Source: Hofstenia miamia
Taxonomy: Eukaryota; Xenacoelomorpha; Acoela
Assembly: GCA_004352715.1 (NCBI GenBank)
Contig: SCFE01000033.1
Span: forward strand, 2,113,844-2,177,843
Length of the DNA: 64,000 bases
Reading direction: 5' to 3'
The translations under genes were made by a program, and so were the position numbers. Below the pieces are notes generated by a model. It was not told where the DNA came from and did no database searches. It saw only the letters and a program-made list of their open reading frames with translations. How positions within the stretch are numbered: position 1 is the first letter of the stretch; each line of letters starts with the position of its first letter. Shown here piece by piece: positions 37,165-48,985 of the stretch.

Positions 37165-39044
37165 TACATACATGTATATGTAGGTGGTTAATAATATTTC
37201 TTCGTACATCTACAAGTATTATTATAAATTTCGATAAATAATTTTGTTATTATTAATATCACTATTTTGTTAATATTTTTATTTTATATTTATATATTTA
37301 TACTGTTACTATGAATAATTTTTTTGTACCTATTAAATTTGTACAGTTTTGTAATGAACAAATACTATTATTTGAAAATTTAGCAACTACTTAAACATCT
37401 ATTGTATACTTTAAAAAAATAAGATGTGTTTTTAAGTTTAAAGTTCTAACAATGCAATATGCAAAACTTGCTATAAAATATAGCAGACAATATTTTAGTG
37501 AATTAGCATAAAATAGTTCAGCTAGAACTGACCTTTCCTTTATGTAACTTAAGTTTTTGTGAAGAGCACTTCTAAGATAAAATCAATAATACTTTCATTA
37601 CTTTTCACTTTGAACTATAACACAGCAAGTAAGTCCACTTTCAAATCTGTTTTGTTTGAAATTCTTTGCTATGCGTATGTGATAACTTTACAGTTACTGT
37701 GACAATAATTTGTAACTGGGCGCGTTAATTTATTCTATTTTCTTTACAACTTTTACATTTAGAACTGGTGTGACTTGTAACTGAATTATCAAGATCAAAA
37801 CTACTATTTTAAAAATTATTTAAGGGGTATAATCCAGCTTTGTTTTCAAAGATTCTCTACAAAATATTCACAAATATAGTATTAAATATTATTGAAACTT
37901 GGTAAGTAGATCTGCCCCACACTCTTGATCTTATATGAAAGGTAAATTATTTTATATATGTGATAAGTTATAAATATTAAGAGGGCATTTGTTAGTCTCA
38001 GACAATATTAAGCCATTCATAATCCAGATCCACAAACTTTTCTCATAATTTCAAAGTTTATGGTTGAAATATATCTTCAATAGGCTATTGATAAAATAAA
38101 ATGTATACCCTATCATAGATTGTTGAAAATATCTATGGCAAAAAATATAAATCGGGGATGATTCTTATAAAAAAATCAATCATAGACATTGGAAAATGTA
38201 TTAAAAATATCAGAAAGCATTTTGATCAAGCTCAAACTCTCCCCCTCTAGTGGTAGCGGATGGCAATAATAATATTTCAAGTAGGGAGTGATCGATATAA
38301 CAGGAATTTTATTTAATTTTATAATAATGACATTTACCTCGACATATATATATATATATATATATAAGGCGATATATCAAAATATATCACTCATCATTTG
38401 CATAGATTGAAACGACATAATTCCTTATAGAGATACCTTTTTAAATGCAAGTAGTTCTACAATTGGCAATACTTTTGAAGTTAATAGTGCTGATGTAAAT
38501 CAACTTAAACAATAAAAGTATGTGTTGTTCAAATCGTTTCAGGAATCAACAAAAATATGTATTAATCAAATTTTACATACATACTAGACATTTTGGATTT
38601 CGAAATGTATTATACTGCCTATTTTCAATCAGGTTTGTCAATAAAAAATGTTATCGTCCAATAAATATCAGATAGACCATATATATATTACAAATTTAAA
38701 ATTCTCTTTGAAACCCATTTTTTCAATCAACAAGTGCAAATTATGTAACAAATCAAATTTAAAATTGTCGCAAAATTTTCTATCAGTATTGCTTTTGTAA
38801 GTTGTCCACCACGTAAGTGAGTTTGGAGTAAATAGGATGATTTCATTTACAGTAAAAATATCATTCGAGAAGAAGGGACTATTTTGTTTTTTTTGCTTGG
38901 GAGTTAATTCTAGACAATGATATCCTCGAAATATTTTTAAATATATTTCTTATGACATTGCAGATTGAACAGATTAGTATTGATGAAAGGATAAATATTC
39001 TATATGTAAACTAATTCGGATTTTGATATATAATTTTATATATT
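36769..39044. other. AT-rich DNA with (TA)n runs, no gene seen
   Basis: TA microsatellites at 37136-37158 (continuing as CATATA to about 37180) and 38344-38367. No coding frame or terminal repeat recognised. Confidence 0.6.
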
Positions 39045-39100
39045 CGCTTTTTGTCGCTTATTGTCACTTATCACCGCTAATAGCGCTTATAAAGTCTATC
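39045..39100 (+). repeat. CGCTT-rich repeat, copy 1
   Basis: TTCGCTTTTTGTCGCTTATTG followed by CACCGCTAATAGCGC. It shares CGCTTTTT, TCGCTTAT and CGCTAAT/ATTAGCG motifs with 39745-39835. Confidence 0.45.
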
Positions 39101-39121
39101 TTTCTTATCTGCACTTTCACT

Positions 39122-39147
39122 TAGAATAGAATAGAATAGAATAGAAG
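39122..39147. repeat. (AGAAT)n pentanucleotide microsatellite
   Basis: About five tandem copies of TAGAA/AGAAT. Confidence 0.95.
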
Positions 39148-39204
39148 AACATTTATATATCTATTTATGTCTATATTGCGAAAAGCTGCATTAAGAATAC
39201 GGAT

Positions 39205-39331
39205 CAGTGACGTAGGGCCCCTAGATTGAAACAAGATTGACCCCTCAAAGAGAATAGTAAGCAGCTTATTGGAATATTGAAATAAAATTGCTATGTATTT
39301 TTCTAATTACAATTGGTGGGTTACGCCTCTG
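39205..39331. mobile_element. hAT-type MITE (127 bp) with near-perfect 8-bp TSD
   Basis: Starts CAGTGACGTAGGGCCCC and ends GGGTTACGCCTCTG, imperfect inverted termini of the common CAGNGGCGTA type. The flanks are ATACGGAT (39197-39204) and ATACTGAT (39332-39339), 7 of 8 matching. Confidence 0.75.
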
Positions 39332-39744
39332 ATACTGATGTACTCTCAAATATGGTCAGAAACATATAATTGCACAATGTAAGAAAACTAAAACACAAAT
39401 CTAGATTATGGTGATTAATTAATTTATCATTAACTTTTTAATCTACTGTGTACAGTCATGAGTAAGTGCTCTTCTTTAGATAATGCCTTCAATCAACAAC
39501 ATCTTGGGTGTTGTCACTAAATTAATCTATTCTTCAATATACTGTAGATTTGATTCATATTCAATATAATAATTAATTTTGTGATTACTGAGATAAAAAT
39601 TCATAAGACTAGAAATATAAAAAACAAATGGGATATTCTTGTTGTTTATAACAATTTACAGGAGTACTTTGCATTTTGAAATTAATGAGATAATAATTAA
39701 TAATATTTGAATAAACTCAATTGTTTTCTCACGCCTTCTAATTG

Positions 39745-39835
39745 TGCATTAGCGGCGCTTTTTAACTTTCGCTTATCGCCGCTTGCGTTTTATCATTTTT
39801 TGCGCGGTTTACGCTTACGCTTGTCAATGCATTGA
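39745..39835 (+). repeat. CGCTT-rich repeat, copy 2
   Basis: Contains GCATTAGCGGCGCTTTTT, TTTCGCTTATCGCCGCTTGCG and TTTACGCTTACGCTTGTC. It is much GC-richer than its surroundings and ends next to the gap at 39843. The relation to 39045-39100 could be a direct repeat or the two ends of one element. Confidence 0.45.
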
Positions 39836-39842
39836 TATATTA

Positions 39843-39914
39843 NNNNNNNNNNNNNNNNNNNNNNNNNNNNNNNNNNNNNNNNNNNNNNNNNNNNNNNNNN
39901 NNNNNNNNNNNNNN
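39843..39914. other. Assembly gap (72 N) at a TA-rich junction
   Basis: Sequence to the left ends GATATATTA and to the right resumes with a TA run (39915-39931). Confidence 1.
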
Positions 39915-39931
39915 ATATATATATATATATT

Positions 39932-40360
39932 AGTTTTTAAACATTTAATTTAAAATTTATAGGTCTTTAAAAAATCATATTTAAAATACACAATCATCAA
40001 TAAAAAACGTTCCCATGCCCGCCCGCCCGTACCAGATAGGAGATGTAAGGGTAGTAATAGTACCCAGTACCCGCAAATAAATTATATATATATATATAAC
40101 GGGTCACATATTTTGACCCACAACCCAGCCTGGCCCGTAGACAATTTTCCCATGACAAAACTAACATGAAAGAATGCAATTAACATTAACTTCAGTAGAT
40201 CTTAAATAGCACAGTAGATTGCATACTAAATTCAAATGCATCATTAGTTTTCCACTAATATTTCAGGGAAATCCTTCAAACAATAAATTTCTCTGAATCG
40301 TCAATTTTCAAAATTTTTACCCAACCCGGGTCGGGCTGGGTCGATCCATTTCCAACCCTG
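39932..40360 (-). mobile_element. hAT-like element, one terminus visible, other end in or beyond the gap
   Basis: On the minus strand the terminus at 40360 reads CAGGGTTGGAAATGGATCG and then GACCCAGCCCGACCCGGG. The interior has further GACCC/GGGTC-type motifs (40013-40032, 40100-40140) around a (TA)n run at 40083-40099. ATACTTAT follows the end, but its partner would lie in the gap. No transposase frame. Confidence 0.5.
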
Positions 40361-40365
40361 ATACT

Positions 40366-40391
40366 TATATATATATATATATATATATATA
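40366..40391. repeat. (TA)n microsatellite
   Basis: TA run directly adjoining the hAT-like terminus. Confidence 0.97.
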
Positions 40392-41442
40392 GAATTATGT
40401 ACATAATATAATTTGAGCCATTGCACAAGTTAACAACTAACAAGGTTTTACTACACTTAATTTGTGTATTACTTAGAATTCCAATTGACTAAATGGAAAA
40501 AAAATAATTATCAAATTTAAGCTGTGCAAATTTATCTGCATGCGAATTTTATATGCTACAACATTAAAAACCAGTTTGCTATTCAAACTTCAAGAGTGAG
40601 TTTATTGCAAAAAACAGATGTCAAGCTTAAAGCAGCCCTTTGTTCAGCACCGAACTTTATTAAGCAAATAAGGATAATTTCAAAGTTATTACCCCAATGA
40701 AAATTCAAGATGTTTCTATTAATACAACATTTGTCAAGCTTGTCTTTTGTTTTGAAGTAAAGAATATTTTGACATTAGAACAGTTTAATATTAAAAAAAT
40801 AACTAACAATAATGAAATTGTAAAATATATATAAATACATCAAATACAGAAATATTTTTTTTGAATCCAAATCAAAAATAGATTTTGTTTAATATATATA
40901 TATACATATATATATATATATGCTGGAAAATTTAAATATATCAAAAAATGTTTATTGTATTAACAATAGCTATTGAAATGTTTAAAAAATTTATAAATGT
41001 TTGATGAGAACATGTCCATTATTATAAAATCTATCATGATTTTGCAACACCTTTGCACTTAAAGTTGACTGATTGTAGCTTTTCATTAGGATTTGTCCCT
41101 ATATATATAAAGATAAAACCAGTTTAGAAATTTTTTGAAAATCACGAATTTTGGAACTACTGGAATTCTCTTAGAGCTCGACACTCGTAGTTCATTGCTT
41201 AGTTTTTTGAAACGGCTCTTCGAATGAATTCATGGTTAGAGATAGGAAATCGATTTTTAATATGATTTTTGGAACTAAGCATTAAAATAATTGAAATTTT
41301 ACCATTTAATGTAACATTTGCATTTCATTTGAAATTGCATTTTATGATAAAAATTTCAATTTCTTGCAAATATGATCGCATAATGTCCTAAAAAATGATT
41401 CAACAAAAAATAAAGTGAAATAATTAGAAATAGCATAATTAT
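40392..41442. other. AT-rich DNA, no gene seen
   Basis: Contains TA-rich stretches near 40893-40921. No motif. Confidence 0.6.
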
Positions 41443-42428
41443 CTAATAGCGTGACATATTACAAAGAAATTCCTTTACTTTCTATTGCATACTGTATAAG
41501 AGTTTCTTATCGACAGATGAGATTAGCTTAGCAACTGCCAGCCGATATGTTACTGACTCGGTTTGAATCACTTTCCCAAGATCTGTTTTGCTTTTTAACT
41601 GCCTTCCATATGGGTAAGCATCTCCCTGTATCATACTTCACATTTACATGTTCAAATGTCAACTGTTACCTGCCTAATACATATATGAGTCTCCCAAGAA
41701 TCCATGTTGTTCTAGCCGAATCTTGGCTAACTTTGAGCTGTGACTCGTTGCGTTGTATAGCAGAAAAATGAAAGACTTGCTTTTGATTAATCATCAAACC
41801 ATTAAATGAAAATGGTTTCTAAATACTCACAGTGATCCTTTGAGTTTCTATAGCGTCCTTTACATTAAATGGTCCCCACAGTTCACTTCCAACAGTTGCA
41901 GTCCACATCGTCAGTCCGTCTCCACTCTGCTGTCGAATAATGAATTGTTCTGAAGCACATTGGTTACAAGTCCAAAGTCTCATCCAACCATCCGGACAAT
42001 CAAGAGTAATTCTAAACGCATCCGTCAAAATGATTTTACTCATGTCAATCTTCATGTAATTTTCACTCCATTTTACTTGATTTTCCTTATGGGTTTTGGT
42101 CAAAATAAGTTTCTTAATGAAATGTTCCTTTTTTCAATGTTTTCATCTCGTAGTTCTTGAGACCATCGGTGAATCAGATGTCTCAAATATGAATGTATTA
42201 CAGTGAGCTTTCAGAGGACTTCTCTACGAACTAGAGATAGATCGCGATTGGTAAGAGTCATTAATTCCGGTTAGAATGTCTTTCCTCAGAATTCCATTTT
42301 CACAAATTTTCCTGATTGTGCAAAGATACCTCTTCAATTCTTTAGAAATTTGAAGCGAAATCTTTGCTTAATGCTTTGATGATGTAATTCATCTTGTCAA
42401 TTGTAAGCTCTTGCGTACGACCTATCAT
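41443..42428 (-). pseudogene. Tc1/mariner (IS630 superfamily) transposase, near full length, broken
   Basis: From an ATG at 42428 the frames give, in order: an N-terminal GRTQELTIDKMNYIIKALSK segment (helix-turn-helix region), KELKRYLCTIRKICENGI, a linker HLIHRWSQELRDENIEKRN, and LTKTHKENQVKWSEN. Then comes the catalytic block IILTDAFRITLDCPDGW (first Asp at 42020-42022), then FIIRQQSGDGLTMWTATVG and ELWGPFNVKD. The second catalytic block reads YNATSHSSKLAKIRLEQHG, where the usual DN-P-H has Tyr in place of Asp. The C-terminal part is YPYGRQLKSKTDL and SSVDKKL. At least three frameshifts and in-frame stops occur, and the SPDLNPIENLW block with the third acidic residue is missing. The total length fits the family (about 330-340 residues). 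No terminal repeats were found. Confidence 0.9.
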
Positions 42429-42819
42429 GGCATAAACTGGATATTTATAAGTAATCTGTAAATACTAATAATTGACGATTGGTTTCGATTGGTTTGAGAT
42501 CTAGAAATTGTGGAGGCAAACCCATAACACTAGAAAATTTTCTAAAATTTAAAATCAAATAATGAAGGAATTTTAGCATAACAGGTTTCAAGTTTAGTAT
42601 TAGAGAAAGAATACATCCGACGAAGGATGACAATTTTTCATCCTTTCTTTAGTTTACCCCTAGACAAAATAGCCAATTTTTTGAACGCAAGTTCAGCAGA
42701 GTCCAGCACAAAATTTTGAAGGAAAATTTCGTAATCAATATAAAAATAATTTGATGAAAAAACTATTTTTAAAAAGCAAACAAAATGAATTATTGACAAT
42801 TTAGAATGTCTGCAATAAC

Positions 42820-42868
<49 letters not shown>

Positions 42869-44579
42869 AGTTTGTATAAATTAATATGTGAGTGCAGTAC
42901 CTTAGAAATGTATAATGAATTCTTTTAACTTACTATTGTGCATCGATAGCACGTGTGATGATATCAAATAGAAACAATTAATAACACACCATTATTCTTC
43001 GGTGTTTTTCAGGCAAATCACTGACCCATACAATGGATTTCCATTTTATCAACTAAATATACAGCCATTTGTTAGAATTATGTTTAAAAATAATAATTCT
43101 TGATCTCAAAATTTTAATTCATACTATATAATAAGAAAATTTTGAATTTTAAAAATTCATAGCAATGCTAAATTTACCTTAAATGTTTGTAATTCTTAAT
43201 CGACCCAAGAGGTTTAAGTTTAACACTATATGCCAAGTTTTTTACACTTTTAATTATAAGTAAAATATCAAAAATTTGCTTTCTATTATTTTCTAACTCT
43301 AGAATAGTTTGAAAATTTTGAAAATAAGTAAATTATTTAAATCGAATCTTGCTAAGTGTACACAGGTTTTACCTAGTACACCGTGACCAAAGTTAATGTC
43401 AACTTGGGGATTTGCATTCCGATTAATTATAGTTAATCACTGAATCTTTCGACCTCGTTTCCATGAAAAGGAAACAATTCACTAGACAGTATTAAAAGTT
43501 AATCGCTGTTGATCAGTAGCTAACTTATTAAGCCTATTTTTGAGCGATTATAATAATTCTAGCGTAAAGAATGTCTGCACTATTTTTATAAGATTTTATG
43601 CAGTAAATATTTTTTATAAAAAAATTGCTGCGGCACTGGCGTCAACGCACACCTTAAATAATGCTAATACCAACTCTTACTTTCTTTTTTCTTAATACTT
43701 AGTATTGAAGCTTCCAATCATGGCATCTAGATATTATATCTATTATATCTTATATATATGTAGATGTTCATGCTTCCAATAAACATGAATACTAATACTT
43801 TGAAACTTCCCCAAAACTCAAATGATTATTATTATTATTATTTTTATCACTTTTCCTTCTAACAGAATGATTTCAGTGGAATCTCAGATCGTAAAACTCA
43901 CCAGTTTCCAAGGAATCTAATATCTTTTGGCAAGACTCTTGTTACTCTTAGCAGTGCTGCCCTCTGTACTTCCGCCTTTCTCCACAGTAGCTTGACCAAG
44001 TCATTCATACCAAACAATGCTTGCAACTTTTTCAAATTGATAATACTAGAACATATTTCAATTAAACTTTTTAAGGATTTTTAACAATATATGAATTACC
44101 AAATAAGTGTATTATTTTTAACAAAGAATTGAGTAAATTGTCATGGGAACTACTTGGGCAAAACAGTGTTTGATGGACATAGAAAAAGATTGAAATCTTT
44201 CTTGCTCATTATGAGTGATTATAAAAGACATTTTCAACAATTCTACTTGAAATGCTAAAGAAAGAATACAAATTTTTGAAAATTCAAATAATTTTTTACT
44301 ACCTATTTCGTACAACCTTTCGGATGTTTTCTATTATCAGATAATATGACAATAGATCATCTCCGTGATCCACTTTTAAAAATGTTTGAGTTTTTGTTTG
44401 GCTGTAATTATCACTGTTAAATATTTTTAGTTTTAATTTTGCATCAAAGGTTATTGTGTAATGCACGTCGATAACTGTTATCGTAATTGGGATTATCCAG
44501 TAACATTTACATATATTAGTACCTGAAACAGCTCTCTTATTTAAATCATTCAAAATTATGTATATATATATATATATAG

Positions 44580-44613
<34 letters not shown>

Positions 44614-45398
44614 ATACATTTCAATAAAATTGCTCTACAATATATACTTGTCTGATATATCACCATACTATTTTTGAAAAATCGTTTTAAATAATTTCAA
44701 AATTTGTTTGAGCTTTTTGATTACGGCTATTAATAATTTATTTGAAGAATATATTCATGTTCTCCCATATTTATTTAATAGATAAATATATGCTAATTAT
44801 AATTTAATATACGTAGAAAGTATTGAGCGAAAAAGAATTTGTTTAATTATATCCTGAATGCACGTGTACTCTGATCCGCCGATCACGGTTGAAAGAATTG
44901 AATCAGTGTGGAACTTTGATTATAATAAATCAACAAATAAACCATATATACTTAATTTAGTAGGTGATTGGTTTTGTATAAACAACCTCTAAACAATATC
45001 AGACAACAACATTAAAATGTTGAGTCGAGCAAATTCAAATTTATTGAAAAATATTAAAATGTATTTGCTTCAAGAACCAATAATTACAAGAAAAATACAA
45101 TTAAGCTACAAACTGAATATATAATATATAAAAATGATAAATTATGCATATCTTTGTATGTGGTAAGATTAGTGTAAGAAATCTATAAATTCGTTGAGCG
45201 TGTTTGTGTCTTCGATTGTGTTTTGTCGGTGTAAAAGTGAAATTTTTGTAATTTTTTTCTTCTCTAATCTCATTCTCTAAATCGTTCGAAACATTAGAGG
45301 CTGTTCAATAAAAACTACGACAGAACTAATTTATAATATTTATAAAAATAAATTTATGCGATCATGAAATTAATTTTTAATAATTAGCAAGAAAAGAC
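42429..45398. other. AT-rich DNA with long (TA)n runs, no gene seen
   Basis: TA microsatellites at 42822-42866, 44561-44578 and 44587-44613, an (ATT)n run near 43826-43842, and a TATTATATC-type cluster near 43729-43760. No coding frame with a motif. Confidence 0.6.
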
Positions 45399-45406
45399 AT
45401 TGATTC

Positions 45407-45602
45407 CAGAGATGGAAGTGGGTCGGATGGGGCCGGACAGTTCGGGATGGGTATGGGGGAAATTTTTTCTAAAGTGGGCAAAAATACTATCTGAGTTGCA
45501 AAAATTGTCAATTTTTGAGATTGTAATTTTCTTACAGCAAAGTTCTCTGCTTGCAAAATTTTCACTCATTATTGGGAAATCAATTACCATGCATTTCTAA
45601 GT
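45407..45602. mobile_element. Candidate hAT-type MITE with a G-run cluster
   Basis: The left end CAGAGATGGAAGTGGGTCGG resembles the terminus at 40360 (CAGGGTTGGAAATGGATCG). The flanks ATTGATTC (45399-45406) and CTTGATTC (45603-45610) match in 6 of 8 positions. The right terminus matches poorly, so the right boundary is tentative. Within the first 60 bases five runs of three or more G lie on the plus strand. Confidence 0.45.
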
Positions 45603-45610
45603 CTTGATTC

Positions 45611-46240
45611 TATTCAATAATACTGAGAAGATCTATTTTATCTGATTTGTCATCAATAGGTTTTGCAATTACACTGGAAGTTATGCAATAAACTTTGCAT
45701 AAATATATTGTATAAAATATTAGTTTTATAGAGTTAAAATTAAATTAAATTTTGCTATTACTCATGTTTTTAATATGTATTGTCATCACGTTTGTTATGA
45801 AATTCCTATTGGTAGTAATAGTAGAGATGGTATTTCAAAAAATGATTCTGTATCTTCTAGGCAGGAAGAATTCAAAATATTTGGCAGTTGTTGTGGTGTT
45901 GCGTAGTGCTATGAAAATTTCAATAGAATAAATATAGGGTAATATTATATAGCAAGTAGTTCTTGGAGCAGAAATTTTTGGGTGAGACACATTCGAGAAG
46001 TAGAAAATAACGCGTGGGCAATATAAGGCAGATGCCAGCAGGTGTAAACGGGGCAGGGCACAAATTCTATATGGCGCTTCACAAAGTTCTGCCCTAATTC
46101 CATCTCTGATTGATTCTCGGCCATATTCATGCTTAATTCAATTTGAAGCTGCATGTTATTGTACTTGATATAGTCAGGAGAATATATTATGCACAGGTCG
46201 ATATTCATTAACATGAACCAGTTAATTTTAATGTTTTTAA
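45611..46240. other. AT-rich DNA, no gene identified
   Basis: A minus frame at 45945-46244 is open for 99 codons and passes through a slightly GC-richer patch near 46045-46080, but shows no motif. Confidence 0.5.
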
Positions 46241-46810
46241 TCACAATTTAAAAGTTTTTGATAATAAATAGCGGATTTCTGTATTATGCTTTATAAATAA
46301 AAATAAGCAATAGTGTAACTGCGATAAAAAAAATTGCGTGTAGTAGTTGTACGTGGTAATCAAATCTGGTCCCAAATTTCTGAGATGGTATAAGTATCTA
46401 AAGCCAGAAATAATTTTTTGTATCATTTTTAAAAGACAGTTATTAAATTTTAAGTCTTTGTCAAAGTCAACACCTGAATATGTAATATGATCATATTGTT
46501 TTATCAGAACACGGTTATTTCTTTTACAGAATTGGGGAAATTTAATAAATTGAGTTTTTTCAATATTAATTATAAATTGATAAGTGATAAAAACTAGAAA
46601 GTTTTTCAATATCACTTTGTAAATTCCTTAATCGGTTGAACATGTAATATATTCAGACTTCAGATTATTCATTAATACACGCCTGTTTCTATTTTCTAAA
46701 AACTTATAAGTAACGTAATTGAATTTTGTCGAAAACCAAAATTTTTAAGTTTAATCGCAGAAATTTCAAAATTTATTGAATTGAAAGCTTTGCTTAAGCC
46801 AAAAGGGCTA
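46241..46810 (-). pseudogene. LINE (CR1/jockey-type) reverse transcriptase fragment, minus strand
   Basis: Read on the minus strand it begins near 46800 with GLSKAFNSINFEI, the RT block usually written DLSKAFDSI. This is followed by LKNFGFRQNS, ENRNRRVLMNNLKSEYITC, LRNLQSDIEKL, INIEKTQFIKF, HITYSGVDFDKDLKF and FLSQLHYCLFLF. All are conserved in order in CR1/jockey RT. The QGS-LGP and FADD blocks between EYITC and LRNLQSD are deleted, so it is inactive. The 46241-46615 part is one open frame of 124 codons; upstream parts need frame changes. Confidence 0.82.
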
Positions 46811-46860
46811 TACAGTTGAAATTATTTTGAGATATATTGGCCTCTAAAATTATTGAATCA

Positions 46861-47530
46861 AGTTTAGAAAAGATTATTCATTATTTCAACCAATATCAAT
46901 TAACAACAAATATAGAAAAAACATAATTCACGATGTTTTCTCCAAATATTTGAATTCCTTAAATATATACCAAAATGAAAGAATAAATAGTGTCTATAAT
47001 AGAGCCATATGGACACTATTCAACATTGATAAACAATTAACTAGAAAATATTTATCAAAATACAGGTTACTAACTCCTAAGTATATCATCAAATTTATGA
47101 GTTTAGTTACAATGTACAAACACGAAAATAAGCTAACAGATTCCCTAAAATTTATGGACTCTATTGTAAAATATAATTCTCGAAATCAGTCATGCATTGT
47201 AGCAGTATTAAACCAGTCCAAATATTTTCAAGATTCCTTTGTGTTAAACACAGCAAGGAAATGGAATAAAGTAGATACAGAAATTAGATTGTCAAAAAAT
47301 ATTAATATCTTCAAGAACGCGTTAAAACATAACCTTTTAAGCCACCAGAACATAGTAGGTGCTTCTAAAAAAATGCATGCCTGGGAACACTATTGTTTTG
47401 CTTGATAAATGCTTCAGATGAATAATTTTGTTTTTTGTTTGTTTTTTGTTAGTTTTGTAAATTATATGTAAGCACATCTTTTTCATTATTTATTAATGAA
47501 TAAAGAGCTTGTTATCCATTATTATTATTA
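46861..47530 (+). pseudogene. LINE 3' end: C-terminus of ORF2 and 3' UTR, plus strand
   Basis: Starts with a short LEKIIHYFNQYQLTTNIEKT segment and then an open frame (46950-47405). That frame contains YQNERINSVYNRAIWTLFN and VLNTARKWNKVDTEIRLSKN and is the conserved tail of CR1/jockey-type ORF2 ending at TGA. A 3' UTR of about 125 bases follows with AATAAA at 47499-47504 and ends in an (ATT)n tail at about 47517-47530, as these elements do. An internal deletion joins NIEKT to the tail. The RT core is not on this strand. Confidence 0.82.
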
Positions 47531-48985
47531 AGCAAACTTTAAATATATAGAAAACGAGATTCCAAGCTTATGCGGCGTACACTTGAAAAAATTTCAAGTA
47601 TTGCTGGGTTGACTACTTTAAAATAATTACTGTGAAATGCAAGCAGTGCGCCCAATTAGCGATTCTTTAAAATTTAGCATATAGCCATACTTAAAATGTA
47701 TTACAATAACACTACTACATTTCGCGTTATTTATAATACTTCCAGAAAATATGTTTTTATAATAAGAATTTGTCTTAGATCTTGAAAAAGAAATGACAAA
47801 GAGTCTTTCAAAATGTCTAATTCAACATTACTGTATGCAATGCAAGAATTCTTGCATTTAACAGAAAATATAATTTTAACTAATAAATGCAGAATGCGTA
47901 TTCTTAAGACTCCCATTAGTATTTGGCTACATGTTGCTTATTATATTTTGCTGACTGTAATTTGTTGAGTATCTTTTTCGGAATCAGTAATTAATTTAAA
48001 TCTGCAAATAGTTGATGCAGTGAGATTTTTGCAGTATTTTTTTTGAGAATAAAAACACATCTTAGTTGTTTCCCAAATGCTTTATATTTTTTTCTATTTT
48101 TCGATCAAATGCTAGAGACTGACTGATGAAACCTAGTATACAAAATATTAGTGCAAATAAATTTATTTTGCCATGAATTTTGTCCAATATAGCTTGTGAG
48201 AAAGGAAATTGGTTTATGCCGGTTGCTATACCTTAATAGAATTGCAGCAGCTTAAGATTACGCATGGTACAGTGTAGACTATATATGGTATCTATGTTAG
48301 GGTAACTCAATTATGTTTACATGTATAATCTATAGGTTTTAATGACAAATTAAATATCTTAATAATACCTAGCAGCTTTTGAAATCAAATACCTAAGAAT
48401 TCTATTGTAAATTGTTTTACATAACTAATCTTCAATAATGAGATACGTACAACCTTGCTTGAAAAATGATGCGTAAATATCCATTATATTGAATTATTTC
48501 AAATAATGGATATAAGGAATCAATATGAATGCAATTTATAATTCATTGACTTAAGAAATTAAACGCATTAATTATATATTTAGGTTCATAATAGAAAGCA
48601 AATTAGAATTTTAAGTCAATATTCCATGTTCGCTTGATCGCTAAGACTATAATATTTCAAAATCTATAAATATTTTTTCTTTTTCAATATCGTAGGTTGT
48701 ACATCATTAAATTTGTATTCAATTTTTAACCAATGTAAAACATACAATTTTAGGATACATATGTACATTTCTAAATGAAATTTATCGACTTGCGATTCCA
48801 AATAACAAAATCTTATTGCTTAAATCTTTTTCTTTTATATTTTTACTAGGCTAAAATGCTAACATTGTTTATTTGAGAATTCACAATTATTATTAAGTAT
48901 AAAAAAATTTAGTCCAAAGAGCAGTCATTCTTTTAGGAATTTGTTAAATTGTACATTGGATGAATTAATGATTGTATTTTGCCCA
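47531..48985. other. AT-rich DNA, no gene seen
   Basis: No motif, repeat or terminal structure recognised. Confidence 0.6.

Noticed and set aside
41819-42103. Apparent host exon with a GTGAGT splice donor
   Set aside because: The residues are the catalytic core of a Tc1/mariner transposase, and further transposase blocks continue on both sides in other frames.
46241-47530. Simple twin-priming 5' inversion of a single LINE
   Set aside because: Not accepted as certain because an NIEKT segment is present on both strands, which a single inversion should not duplicate. Kept as one of two explanations.
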